Shown: positions 8,266 through 16,590, counted from the stretch's first letter. The stretch: DNA of 64,000 bases from Asticcacaulis tiandongensis (GCF_006475605.1 NZ_SSBC01000010.1:1342802-1406801); one strand, 5' to 3'. The notes: a model not told the origin generated them from the sequence alone. Numbers and translations: made by a program.

Positions 8266-9471
8266 TTAACTGGCCGCGAACTTCAGCACCTTGATGGCAT
8301 CAAAATTCTGCACCCCGCCGCCGACACGCTTGGTCGTATAGAACAGCACATAGGGCTTGGCCGAATACGGGTCGCGCAGCACACTCAGGCCCGCCCGATC
8401 GACAATCAGATAGCCCTTGGCAAAGTCACCAAACGCCACCGACAAAGACCCTGCCGCCACATCCGGCATGTCCTCAAGCTCCTGCACCGGATAGCCCAGC
8501 ACCTGTGGCAAGGCTCCGGCCTGAGACGCCGGCGACCAGATATAGTTGCCATCGGCATCCTTGAACTTGCGAATAATCGCCGCCGTCTTGCGATTGAGCA
8601 CAAAATGCGCGTTTGGACGATACTGGGCCTTAAGCGCATAGATCAGGTCAATCAGAATATCGACCGGATTGCTGGATGGAAACGCCGCTGACGTACCGGT
8701 AGCCACATGACCGATCTGCCCCCAGACAGGTGCCGCCGCCGTCGTATAGCTTAAGAAACCCCTGGGCTTATTGGTGCCATTACCATTAACAAAGGCCGCG
8801 GTTTCCTGCGCCGCAAAGCTGTCTTCGATCTCCGACGCCAGCCACTCATCAAGATTGATGAAACTGTCATCCAGAAGCGCCTGCGTCGCCGCCGGTGAGG
8901 CATAAAGATCAGCCGCCGGAAACTCCAGCAAAGCCAAAGTCGCCGGATCAGTTTCCGGACGCGCCGCAGTTTCCGCCACCCAACCGGCCACGACACCGGC
9001 GGTCGACACAGGCTTACGGAACACGCCCGCCCCTACGGTGCGCACAGTTGCCAGTGAACGCATGGGCGATACCTGCGCCAGACGACGCTCGACAAACCGC
9101 TCGGTCTCAAACGGGGCCAAAGCCCCCGAACCCGACGCGCTCGACAGACCGGCCTTAAGCTCCATCGTCACTCGACCGGAACGCAGATAACCGTCCCAGG
9201 CGGCCTTAGATTCTTCCGGCATAGCCTTAACCGGCGCGCCAATATCAGGGCGCGACTTCTGGCTCAGAATACGATCAAGCCGTGCCTGCGCCGACTGAAG
9301 CCCGTCCTCGATACGCGCGACCTTGTCATCCAGCAGACCATCGCCCTGCTTTTTCTCCAGCGCACTCAATCGCTGATCATTGGCATCCTTGAACGCCTCA
9401 AACGCTCCCAGAACCTCATGCAGGGCCGCCTTCACCTCGGTGGACGCCACCGCGTGTTTCACTTCTTTCAT
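8266..9471 (-). CDS. GTA gp5-like HK97-fold major capsid protein
   Basis: 401-aa HK97-type major capsid protein. Residues 1-90 are charged and coiled-coil-like (DANDQRLSALEKKQ), matching the scaffolding delta domain removed by the prohead protease. The capsid domain follows (PVKAMPEESKAAWDGYLRSG, FPAADLYASPAATQALLDDS, GYPVQELEDMPDVAAGS). It stands alone, flanked on both sides by repeat pairs (C+A upstream, A+C downstream), unlike its neighbours, which overlap each other. As the most abundant structural protein it is the gene for which separate mRNA control would matter most. Confidence 0.95.
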   Translation of the reverse strand: MKEVKHAVASTEVKAALHEVLGAFEAFKDANDQRLSALEKKQGDGLLDDKVARIEDGLQSAQARLDRILSQKSRPDIGAPVKAMPEESKAAWDGYLRSGRVTMELKAGLSSASGSGALAPFETERFVERRLAQVSPMRSLATVRTVGAGVFRKPVSTAGVVAGWVAETAARPETDPATLALLEFPAADLYASPAATQALLDDSFINLDEWLASEIEDSFAAQETAAFVNGNGTNKPRGFLSYTTAAAPVWGQIGHVATGTSAAFPSSNPVDILIDLIYALKAQYRPNAHFVLNRKTAAIIRKFKDADGNYIWSPASQAGALPQVLGYPVQELEDMPDVAAGSLSVAFGDFAKGYLIVDRAGLSVLRDPYSAKPYVLFYTTKRVGGGVQNFDAIKVLKFAAS

Positions 9472-9486
9472 CCATTTTCTCCTGAA

Positions 9487-9614
9487 ATTCCCTCTCCCCT
9501 CAGGGGAGAGGGTTAGGGTGAGGGGCCTCCCCCCACACCGCTATTCTTCATACCTCCCCAACCTGTTGGGGAGGGGGACCGCAAAGGCTTGCCTTTGTGG
9601 TGGTGGGGTATCTT
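9487..9614 (+). repeat. C + A repeat pair (gp5/gp4 junction)
   Basis: C element 9487-9531, then A element 9545-9614. The second hairpin of A is CAAAGGC-tt-GCCTTTG, with no sequence likeness to the GCGAT or CGATCC stems of other copies. Confidence 0.85.
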
Positions 9615-9616
9615 CC

Positions 9617-10048
9617 CTACGCCGCCGCCCGCGCCGCTTCAGCTATCCGAAACCGCGCCGTTGGCAACATGGGAAAGGTCACCAGCGACACCTCCCAAAG
9701 CGCCACGCCCGCCAGCACCCTGAGCCTGCCTGTTTCATCAAACCGGCTCTTTTCCGTGCGAAAACCAATCGACAAACCGTCAATCACCCCCGCCCGTATC
9801 AACGCACAGACCATCCGCGCTTCCGGCGTGACCTCAAACACCCGCCCGCGCACAAATAATCCGTCCGCATCTTCATAAACCTCATCCCAGATCCCGACCG
9901 GCGCTTCGGCCTTGTGCTGATAAAGCATCCGCACTCCCTCTGGCCCCGTCCGCGTCAGGCTGTCACGAAACGCCCCCGGCACCACGACATCGTCATTGAG
10001 ATCACGCTGATAAAACCGCGACGCATAACCCTCGATCACCACCGTCAT
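9617..10048 (-). CDS. GTA gp4-like HK97 prohead protease
   Basis: 143-aa serine protease of the HK97 prohead protease family. MLYQHKAEAPVGIWDEVYED carries the likely catalytic His and DGLSIGFRT the likely catalytic Ser. It matures the gp5 capsid. It overlaps the upstream small membrane-protein gene by 4 nt. Downstream, an A and then a C repeat separate it from gp5. Confidence 0.93.
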   Translation of the reverse strand: MTVVIEGYASRFYQRDLNDDVVVPGAFRDSLTRTGPEGVRMLYQHKAEAPVGIWDEVYEDADGLFVRGRVFEVTPEARMVCALIRAGVIDGLSIGFRTEKSRFDETGRLRVLAGVALWEVSLVTFPMLPTARFRIAEAARAAA

Positions 10049-10272
10049 GTGCGCCGCTCCTCATCCAGCTTATGCTCAATCCGCCCCAGCGCTGCCCGCG
10101 TGGCAATGGCCTGTTCCTCAAGCCGCGCCAGACGTTCCGCCACACCGGCCTGCTGCTCCAGACGCCGCTCAACCCCCTCTAATCGCGCACCCGCCCGACC
10201 GGTCCACATCAGCGCCGCAGCGGTCTGCAGGATGATGGCCGTCACGACCCCGCCACTAAACCACTCACCCAT
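10045..10272 (-). CDS. GTA-associated small membrane protein (gp3.5-like)
   Basis: About 75 aa. It begins MGEWFSGGVVTAIILQTAAALMW, one predicted membrane segment (residues 6-24), followed by a charged coiled coil (LEGVERRLEQQAGVAERLAR). The ATG at 10272 gives a short 8-nt overlap with the portal stop; 10299 is a longer alternative. RcGTA also has a small ORF between portal and protease. The role is unknown; the membrane anchor plus coiled coil suggests assembly or membrane association (inference). Confidence 0.75.
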   Translation of the reverse strand: MGEWFSGGVVTAIILQTAAALMWTGRAGARLEGVERRLEQQAGVAERLARLEEQAIATRAALGRIEHKLDEERRT

Positions 10273-11434
10273 GCGCCCCTCCGCAATCCGCGACCTCACT
10301 TAAGCCCGCCAGACGCCGCTTCTCGGCCACCTCAAGAAAACTCGCCCCCTCAAGCCGCGCCCACAGCGCTTCCCGTTCCGCCGACAGGGCCGGTAAGGTC
10401 TCGACATCGGCAATGATCCGCGCGCCCTGAAACCTTGGCTCCAGCCAGTTCGACAAGGACCGCGTCGTCTTCTCGACCAGAGGCAAAACCGTGTGCCGCC
10501 AGAAGGCCGCATTGGCCTCACGATAATTGCTGTAGGCATTATCGCCCGGTATCCCCAGAAGCTGCGCCGGCACCCCGAAGGCCAGCGCAATATCCCGCGC
10601 CGCCGCGTGCTTGCCCTCGATGAAATCCATATCGGCGGGCGAAAGTGACATGGGCTTCCAGTCAAGCCCGCCCTCAAGCAATAATGGCCGTCCGGCATTA
10701 TCCGCCCCCGCATGGGCCTCGCTAAGTTCCGCCTTCAACCGGCTGAACTGCTCCTCAGACAACCGCTCCGATGCCTTCGCCCCATAGACCAAAGCCCCCG
10801 AAGGCCGCGCCGCATTATCAAGCAAGGCTTTATTCCAGGCCCCTGACGCATTATGCACATCGATGGAAAAGGCCGCCGCCTCCAGCGGTGAAAACCCGTA
10901 CCAGTCATCGAGCGGATGCCACAGCTTGAGATGCAGCGCCTTCAACCAGCCCTGAGGGTCGCGCCCGATATGCGCCGTATGCGCGCCGACCTTGTATTCA
11001 TAGGCTTCCGGCCAGCCCTTGGCATTGGGCAGCACCCTGACCCGATCAGCCCGCAGCACCCATAATTCCAACGGGCCATCATCCCCGCCTGCCGCCTCGA
11101 CATAGGCATTACCCGCCGTCTGCAAGGACGCATAAAGCGCCTCCCTGAGATCAGCCCCGCCCTGCTCGGCATTGGGCCGCTCCAAAAGCTTTGCCATAGG
11201 GTGCGCGCTTTCATGACGCCCGTCACAATCAACCCGTAACGGCACCGAAGCCGCCGCCTCGGCAATCATGCGCACACAGCGATAGGCAATGGCATTTTTG
11301 GCAAAACCCTCACGCGCCAGATGCTGGTAATCGCGCGGTGTCCACTGCGCCCGCCCCTGCCCGGTCAAGGCCACCAGAGCGCGCCCCTGCGATTGCTTCT
11401 GCTCCCGCCACTTCTTAAACACATCAACCATCAT
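10265..11434 (-). CDS. GTA gp3-like portal protein
   Basis: 389-aa HK97-family portal protein. Signature regions are AYRCVRMIAEAAASVPLRVD, then YVEAAGGDDGPLELWVLRADRVRV, WHPLDDWYGFSPLEAA, and KHAAARDIALAFGVPAQLLGI near residue 285. Twelve copies would form the DNA entry vertex. It heads the portal/gp3.5/protease block. An A + B repeat pair lies between it and the terminase gene. Confidence 0.94.
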   Translation of the reverse strand: MMVDVFKKWREQKQSQGRALVALTGQGRAQWTPRDYQHLAREGFAKNAIAYRCVRMIAEAAASVPLRVDCDGRHESAHPMAKLLERPNAEQGGADLREALYASLQTAGNAYVEAAGGDDGPLELWVLRADRVRVLPNAKGWPEAYEYKVGAHTAHIGRDPQGWLKALHLKLWHPLDDWYGFSPLEAAAFSIDVHNASGAWNKALLDNAARPSGALVYGAKASERLSEEQFSRLKAELSEAHAGADNAGRPLLLEGGLDWKPMSLSPADMDFIEGKHAAARDIALAFGVPAQLLGIPGDNAYSNYREANAAFWRHTVLPLVEKTTRSLSNWLEPRFQGARIIADVETLPALSAEREALWARLEGASFLEVAEKRRLAGLSEVADCGGAHG

Positions 11435-11440
11435 TCTTCC

Positions 11441-11612
11441 CTTTCATACCTCCCCATCTGTGATGGGGAGGGGGACCACAAAGGCCCGCCTTTGTGGTGG
11501 TGGGGTCTCTTCCTCTTCCCCCTTCGAGGCATAAGATCGCGGGGCCTGCCTTTCATCCTCCCCTGCCTGCGGGGGAGGTGTCGCGGCGAAGTCCGCGACG
11601 GAGGGGGCAAAA
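11441..11612 (+). repeat. A + B repeat pair (gp3/gp2 junction)
   Basis: A element 11441-11512 with an 11-bp second stem (ACCACAAAGGC pairing with GCCTTTGTGGT), and a B element 11550-11612 (CCTCCCC...GGGGGAGG, then GTCGCGG-cgaagt-CCGCGAC, then GGAGGGGG). Both on + strand. Confidence 0.85.
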
Positions 11613-11619
11613 CCCTGCC

Positions 11620-12954
11620 CTACAACCGGCTCAACCTCGGCTCACTGCGCCCCGTAATCATTAGTGCCGTCACCGCCCACACCAGCGCATCCGCCCGATC
11701 CGGCGACTTGCCGCCTTCCGTTCCCAGCGCCATCAACTCCTCCTCCAGCGCCACAAACCGCCCCTCAAGCGGCGCATGAACCACGCGCCCCTGCTCATAC
11801 AAAGCCGCCACCGGCTCGGCCCGCGCCCGCTTACCGACCCGTGCGTGCACCAGTTCTACCGGCACGTCACAACCCGCCATGACCAGCAGCGAACGGATCA
11901 TCTCCCCGCCCTGATTAGCCTCTGCCACTACGCGCAAAGCCCCGTAATCGGCCACCAGCCCGGCCACCCGCTTGGCCCAGCCCAGCGGCGACAGCCCCGA
12001 AACGCTTGCGTCCTCCAGCACAAAGGCTTGCGTCCCCGCCTTAGCCGCCACCACGATACCGCAGGCATCGCCATGTGACGTCGCAGGCGGATCAACCGCC
12101 ACCAGCACCTGATCAAACGCCACCGGCCGCGCGCCATAACGGCGCCCGAGATCAGCCGCCCGCCACAAGGCCTGCGCATCCCCATCGACCACAAGCCCCT
12201 CAAGCTCCTGCGCCGCCAGCCGTGTGCCGCCATAGAGCGCATTGAGGCTCTCGACAAAACTGTCCGACAACCCGGCTGCATTCTCACGGGTCGAAGACCG
12301 CGTCAGCACCACACCCGCCTCCCCCATCAGCACCTTCAGGGCCATCAGAGGTTTGGGCGTTGTCGTCACGCATAATCTCGGAGCACTTCCCAACCGCAGC
12401 CCCATGCGCAACATCGCCAGAGTCTCCGCCGGTGCGCGCCAGGCGCAGAACTCATCCGCCCAGGCATAATGAAACTGCGGCCCGCGCAAACTCTCAGGAT
12501 CTTCCGCCGAAAAAGCATAGGCCACCGCCCCGTTAGGCCAGCGCAACCTGCGCCGTGACACCTCGTAATGCGGCCGGTTGCCGCGTTGCGCCACAGCCCG
12601 TAACCCCGAAGGCCCTTCGATCATCACCTCACGCACATCATGCAGGCTTGCGCCCACCAGCGCGAAGCGCAAACCCTTATCGATCAGCGCCTGCACCCAC
12701 TCGGCACCCGCCCGCGTCTTGCCCGCCCCGCGCCCGCCAAGGAACAACCATGTCCCCCAGTCGCCCTCAGGCGGCATCTGCGCCGGTCTGGCCCAGAACC
12801 GCCAGTCATTCAGTATCCCCCTGACGATCGCCGGGCTCGTTATCTCGTCCATCCACGCCTGACGCGCTTCGCGCCCCAGCGAGACGATCGAGCTTGCGTT
12901 CCAGCCTGAGTTTCCAGGCTTCAAGCGTGTCGGCTGTGTCCTGTTCGTCGTCAT
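11620..12954 (-). CDS. GTA gp2-like large terminase subunit
   Basis: 444-aa terminase. ATPase: Walker A GGRGAGKT near residue 74, Walker B YAWADEF near residue 160, coupling motif CVTTTPK. Nuclease: VAVDPP, VVAEANQGG and DRADALVWA supply the acidic metal-binding residues. It cuts and packages host DNA by headful filling in GTAs. The N-terminal region (SLGREARQAWMDEITSP) aligns by eye with RcGTA gp2, so the start must precede it, which forces a long overlap with gp1. ATG 12954 is used; a TTG at 12924 is an alternative. Confidence 0.95.
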   Translation of the reverse strand: MTTNRTQPTRLKPGNSGWNASSIVSLGREARQAWMDEITSPAIVRGILNDWRFWARPAQMPPEGDWGTWLFLGGRGAGKTRAGAEWVQALIDKGLRFALVGASLHDVREVMIEGPSGLRAVAQRGNRPHYEVSRRRLRWPNGAVAYAFSAEDPESLRGPQFHYAWADEFCAWRAPAETLAMLRMGLRLGSAPRLCVTTTPKPLMALKVLMGEAGVVLTRSSTRENAAGLSDSFVESLNALYGGTRLAAQELEGLVVDGDAQALWRAADLGRRYGARPVAFDQVLVAVDPPATSHGDACGIVVAAKAGTQAFVLEDASVSGLSPLGWAKRVAGLVADYGALRVVAEANQGGEMIRSLLVMAGCDVPVELVHARVGKRARAEPVAALYEQGRVVHAPLEGRFVALEEELMALGTEGGKSPDRADALVWAVTALMITGRSEPRLSRL

Positions 12955-13213
12955 GCATACCCGTCTCTCCGCCTTCGGATTCTTTCGTGTAAACCTCTTT
13001 CAGGGTCCGCCTGACCGCGCTCAGCGCCTTGGCCCGCTTCTCGACCGCCGCAAACTGGGCGGGTGTCAGCATGGCCTCGCAATCCGCCATCAGCCTGCCA
13101 AACAGCGCCATAAGCCGTTGTTCGTGCATCACTTTTCTTTTCGATATTGTTTTGTCGGAAAGTGTCGTGCGTCCCATGCCCTTAGTTATAAACGGGCTGG
13201 AGAGACGGGGCAT
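12806..13213 (-). CDS. GTA gp1-like small terminase subunit
   Basis: Up to 135 aa, first gene of the cluster. The core EQRLMALFGRLMADCEAMLT then AAVEKRAKALSAVRRTLKEV is helical and matches GTA gp1 proteins, recently shown in Caulobacter/Rhodobacter systems to be small terminases. Starts at 13177 (after AAGGG) or 13129 (MHEQRLM) are equally possible. The stop lies 149 nt inside the gp2 reading frame. The C-terminal tail is very acidic/basic and low in complexity. Position and family are good; the start is uncertain. Confidence 0.75.
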   Translation of the reverse strand: MPRLSSPFITKGMGRTTLSDKTISKRKVMHEQRLMALFGRLMADCEAMLTPAQFAAVEKRAKALSAVRRTLKEVYTKESEGGETGMHDDEQDTADTLEAWKLRLERKLDRLAGARSASGVDGRDNEPGDRQGDTE

Positions 13214-13260
13214 AAGACCTCAGGCACTAAATGTAACCTTAAGAATTGCCTTATGTTTTT

Positions 13261-13289
13261 TTTACATTAAGCGGGTAAACGCCTATCTC
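13261..13289 (+). promoter_or_regulatory. Candidate sigma-70-type promoter, rightward, beside the GTA cluster
   Basis: TTTACA (13261-13266), 17-nt spacer, TATCTC (13284-13289). It would drive a rightward transcript ending at the terminator hairpin 13421-13446. The spacing is ideal but the hexamers are only moderate matches. Confidence 0.35.
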
Positions 13290-13295
13290 ACTTTT

Positions 13296-13447
13296 ATGCT
13301 CGCAGGTGCAAAACAACTGTCACAAAGTCAGGTTATGTGAATAGTCAGGCTTCAGTACGGTGCGCCCCCGCATAAAGGCACCCCTATTTTCTATTAGATC
13401 TTTTTTTGATCATTGAGCGCAGGCCACGGTTAACCCCGTGGCCTTTT
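13296..13447 (+). ncRNA. Candidate small RNA divergent from the GTA cluster
   Basis: The 237-nt gap between gp1 (leftward) and the YcgN-type gene (also leftward) holds a rightward promoter-like site and ends in a hairpin with a T-tract on the + strand (GGCCACGG-ttaac-CCCGTGGCC then TTTTCC). No + strand gene explains that terminator. Between them is a second hairpin (GGTGCGCC / GGCACC, 13361-13385). Predicted length is about 150 nt. No family is recognised; expression is unproven. Confidence 0.35.
13421..13446 (+). terminator. Rho-independent terminator, rightward
   Basis: AGGCCACGG pairs with CCGTGGCC across a short loop, followed by TTTTCCTTT on the + strand. The minus side has no T-tract, so it does not look like a terminator for the leftward gene that ends at 13451. 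Confidence 0.6.
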
Positions 13448-13450
13448 CCT

Positions 13451-13912
13451 TTACAGGTCGCTCTTGTCGGCCAGCAGATCAAACGCCGCATAATCCAGCG
13501 CATCGTCTTCGTATTCCAGCTCGGTTTCCGAAATCGTCTGCCCGCGCACCGATACCCCTGCCTGATGCACCGTTTCACGATCCCCGCTGATCAGATGATG
13601 CCAGCGTGGCAAATCTTTGCCTTCATAGATGCGGCGATAGGCGCAACTGAGCGGCATCCACTCCAGCGCCTCGATATTATGCGGCGTCAGCTTGATGCAG
13701 TCCGGCACATATTTTTTGCGGTTTGGATAATCACTGCACCGGCACGACTGGTTGTCGAACAGCTTGCAATGCACCCGCGTGGGTATGATCTCGCCCGAGT
13801 CTTCGTCCTCAAGCCTTATCAGACAGCAAAGCCCGCACCCGTCACAGAGGCTTTCCCACTCTGTCACGTTCATCTGCTCTAAGGTCTTGGTCTGCCAAAA
13901 AGGTCTGGTCAT
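13451..13912 (-). CDS. UPF0260 / YcgN family cysteine-cluster protein
   Basis: 153-aa protein of the YcgN/YkgJ type. The N-terminus has [16 protein letters not shown], then [15 protein letters not shown] with further Cys and a late PDCIKLTP: a zinc or iron-sulfur cysteine cluster typical of the family. The length and the [20 protein letters not shown] block match UPF0260. The molecular function is not established. It lies just upstream of the GTA cluster, in the same direction, but is separated from it by 237 nt. Confidence 0.9.
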   Translation of the reverse strand: MTRPFWQTKTLEQMNVTEWESLCDGCGLCCLIRLEDEDSGEIIPTRVHCKLFDNQSCRCSDYPNRKKYVPDCIKLTPHNIEALEWMPLSCAYRRIYEGKDLPRWHHLISGDRETVHQAGVSVRGQTISETELEYEDDALDYAAFDLLADKSDL

Positions 13913-13940
13913 GCCTCGCCATACTCCAAAACCCTCACCT

Positions 13941-14000
13941 TATCCATACCTCCCCATTTTAATGGGGAGGGGGACCGCCGTGCGCAGCGCGGGGGGGCTT
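13941..14000 (+). repeat. A palindromic repeat
   Basis: CATACCTCCCCAT-ttta-ATGGGGAGG first hairpin; weak second stem (CGTGC/GCGCG); shortened tail. It lies between the YcgN-type gene and the ABC-F gene, + strand. Confidence 0.8.
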
Positions 14001-14065
14001 ACTTTACCTCCCCTACCTCACACACCCTATTCACAAAACCGGCCCCAGCCTGTACAGGCAAGCCC

Positions 14066-15874
14066 ATGAACACCAAGGCCCCCCTGCTCGCACTCAAAGA
14101 CGTCCGCCTGATGGACGGCATGAACCCCCTGTTTGACGGCGTGGACATCGCGCTTGAACCCGGCGTTCGCGCCTGTCTGGTCGGTAAGAACGGCGCGGGC
14201 AAATCGACCCTGATGCGCCTGATGGCAGGCCTGATCGAGGCCGATTCCGGCGAACGCACCCTCATGCAGGGCCTACGCTACGCCTATGTGCTTCAGGAAC
14301 CGCAACCCGACGGGGACACCGTACTCGACTGGGCGATCTCGGATGGTGCCGAATCCTATCTGGCCGAGGCCGAGCTTTTTGAATTTGGCCTTGATCCGCA
14401 AACCTCCGCCGCCTCGCTTTCGGGCGGTGAAAAGCGCCGCGCCGCGCTTGCCAAGGCTTTTGCCGAAGAACCCGACCTTATCTTCCTCGATGAGCCGACC
14501 AACCACCTTGATATCTTCGCCATCGAAGCCCTGGAAGAACGCCTGAAATCTTTCCGGGGCGCAGCCCTGATCGTCAGCCACGACCGCACCTTCCTTGAAC
14601 GCGTCACCCAGCGCTGCTACTGGCTTTATGACCGTAAGATCATGCGCCTTGACGCCGGTTACGCGACGTTCGAAGGCTGGTCAGAAAAAATCGTCGAAGA
14701 ACAGGCCGAATCCCTGCGCCGCCTCGAAAAGGCCATCGAGCGCGAAACCAAAACCTTCTACAGTTCCATTACTGCGCGGCGCACCCGCAACGAAGGCCGC
14801 GCCGCCCGCCTTCAGGCCATGCGCGCCGACGCCGCCGAACGCGTAAAAAACCTCGGCAAGACCATGGAAATGAGCATCGATTCCGGTGGCACCTCCGGTA
14901 AGCTTGTGGCCGAGCTCAAAGGCGTCTCCAAAGGCTTCGGCGACAAGACCCTGCTCAACAACTTTTCGACCCGCATCATGCGCGGCGACCGTCTGGCCAT
15001 TGTCGGCCCGAACGGGGCGGGCAAATCGACGCTGGTCAAGCTGCTGATCGGTCAGATTAACGCCGATTCCGGTGAAATCAAACTCGGCACCAATCTGGAA
15101 ACCGCCTATCTCGATCAGGGCCGCGACACCCTCAAAGGTGAGGAAACCCTGTGGGACGCGCTGGCCAATTCCGGCTCGGATCAGATCATGGTGCAGGGCC
15201 AGCCGAAGCACGTCGCTGGCTACGCCAAAGAATTCCTGTTCCGTGAAAACCAGTTGCGCCAGCCGGTCAAATCCCTGTCCGGCGGGGAACGTAACCGCCT
15301 GCAACTGGCCCGCGCCCTGGCCAAATCGACCAATCTTCTGGTGCTGGATGAGCCGACCAACGACCTCGACATGGATACGCTCGACCTGCTTGAAGACATG
15401 CTGGCCGACTATGACGGCACCTTGATCCTCGTCAGCCACGACCGTGACTTTATTGACCGTCTCGCCACCTCGACCCTCGCCCTGAACGGCAAGGGCAAGA
15501 CCGTCGAAACGCCTGGCGGCTGGCAGGATTTCCTGCGTCAGAATCCGGAATTTTTCACCGAACTCAGCCACCGCACCCCGACGGTTTCAAAACCCGCCGC
15601 AAAGGCTCCGGCACCTAAACCGGCCCCTAAGCCCGCCACCAAAAAACTCAGCTACAAAGACCAGAAGCGCCTCGAAGACCTCAACGCCCTGATGCCCAAA
15701 TGGCAGGCGGAAATCAAAAACACCGAAGCGGCCCTCTCCGATCCCGACCTCTATGCCAGATCACCGGCCAAGTTTGACGCCCTGATGAAAACGCTGGAAA
15801 AGTTAAAAACCGACCTCGAAAACGGCGAACTTGAATGGCTCGAACTCGAGGAAAAACGCGAAGCCCTCACCTAA
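14066..15874 (+). CDS. ABC-F family ATPase (Uup-like)
   Basis: 602 aa with two ABC domains and no membrane segments. Domain 1: GKNGAGKST near residue 40, LSGGEKRRAAL near 118, LDEPTNHLD near 140. Domain 2: GPNGAGKST near 315, LSGGERNRLQL near 405, LDEPTNDLD near 430. A charged linker of about 70 residues joins them. The C-terminal tail (from about residue 510, KPAPKPATKKLSYKDQ onward) is a Lys/Glu coiled coil, as in Uup. ABC-F proteins act on the ribosome or, for Uup, also in replication/recombination intermediates. Confidence 0.93.
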   Translation: MNTKAPLLALKDVRLMDGMNPLFDGVDIALEPGVRACLVGKNGAGKSTLMRLMAGLIEADSGERTLMQGLRYAYVLQEPQPDGDTVLDWAISDGAESYLAEAELFEFGLDPQTSAASLSGGEKRRAALAKAFAEEPDLIFLDEPTNHLDIFAIEALEERLKSFRGAALIVSHDRTFLERVTQRCYWLYDRKIMRLDAGYATFEGWSEKIVEEQAESLRRLEKAIERETKTFYSSITARRTRNEGRAARLQAMRADAAERVKNLGKTMEMSIDSGGTSGKLVAELKGVSKGFGDKTLLNNFSTRIMRGDRLAIVGPNGAGKSTLVKLLIGQINADSGEIKLGTNLETAYLDQGRDTLKGEETLWDALANSGSDQIMVQGQPKHVAGYAKEFLFRENQLRQPVKSLSGGERNRLQLARALAKSTNLLVLDEPTNDLDMDTLDLLEDMLADYDGTLILVSHDRDFIDRLATSTLALNGKGKTVETPGGWQDFLRQNPEFFTELSHRTPTVSKPAAKAPAPKPAPKPATKKLSYKDQKRLEDLNALMPKWQAEIKNTEAALSDPDLYARSPAKFDALMKTLEKLKTDLENGELEWLELEEKREALT

Positions 15875-15934
15875 TCATCCTCCCCTGCGAAGCGGGGGAG
15901 GTGTCAGCGCGAAGTCGCTGACGGAGGGGGCATT
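15873..15934 (+). repeat. B palindromic repeat
   Basis: CCTCCCC-tgcgaag-CGGGGGAGG, second hairpin GTCAGCG-cgaagt-CGCTGAC, closing GGAGGGGG. It starts at the stop codon of the ABC-F gene. + strand. Confidence 0.85.
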
Positions 15935-15996
15935 CTACAACGTAGGGGATATTTCATATCTTTTCCTTACGCGCTCAACATGCCATAGCGAACCTC

Positions 15997-16590
15997 ATGG
16001 CCCGTTACCCGCTCAAAGACGAAGACAAACGCCTGTGGTCGCTGGTAGCGGCGACTGTGCGACCGCATACGGCCAAAACGAAACTCAAGACAACAACCAC
16101 CCCGACTCCGGAACCGGAAACCGTAACCCTGAAGGGCCTGCCTGCCGGTAAAAACACCATGACGGCCCCAAAGCTGCCCCCTCTGCCCATGGCCCCTTTT
16201 CGGGTGGGTGAGGCCGTCAAACCCCAGACGGGCTATAAGCTTTATAGCGACAGTCCCAAATCCGATCCCTATCCCATTGAGCCGAAACGCAAGCGCCGCC
16301 TGAGCCGCGAACGCGACCCCATCGAAGCCCGCCTCGACCTGCACGGCCTGACGCAGATTCAGGCTGAATCGCGCCTCAAAGCCTTCGTCCATCAGGCCTA
16401 TGCCAACGACTATCGCGCCATTTTGGTCATTACGGGCAAAGGTCTGGCTGAAAACGGCATACTCAAACGCCATGCGCCGGAATGGCTGGCCGATCCGGCG
16501 CTGTCACATATGATTGCCGGTGTCTCGCAGGCTCACGCCCGCCACGGCGGCTCCGGCGCGCTCTACATCGCCCTCAAACGCCGCGTTTAA
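15997..16590 (+). CDS. Smr (MutS2 C-terminal-like) domain protein
   Basis: 197 aa. The first ~100 residues are basic and Pro/Thr-rich. The C-terminal Smr domain has LDLHGLTQIQAESRLKAF (LDxHG motif), VITGKG and HGGSGALYIALKR. Stand-alone Smr proteins are DNA or RNA endonucleases/binding proteins; which applies here is not visible. In Caulobacterales this gene often sits near an MltA gene, but none is present here. A repeat follows the stop directly. Confidence 0.9.
   Translation: MARYPLKDEDKRLWSLVAATVRPHTAKTKLKTTTTPTPEPETVTLKGLPAGKNTMTAPKLPPLPMAPFRVGEAVKPQTGYKLYSDSPKSDPYPIEPKRKRRLSRERDPIEARLDLHGLTQIQAESRLKAFVHQAYANDYRAILVITGKGLAENGILKRHAPEWLADPALSHMIAGVSQAHARHGGSGALYIALKRRV

Noticed and set aside
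3731..11612. Repeated palindromes considered as a CRISPR array
   Set aside because: Copies are kilobases apart, lie in gene junctions, differ in sequence and have no regular spacers or cas genes.
1..13213. Prophage interpretation of the structural gene cluster
   Set aside because: No integrase, attachment sites, repressor, replication or lysis genes; order and small gene sizes (short tape measure, gp10.1) match gene transfer agents.
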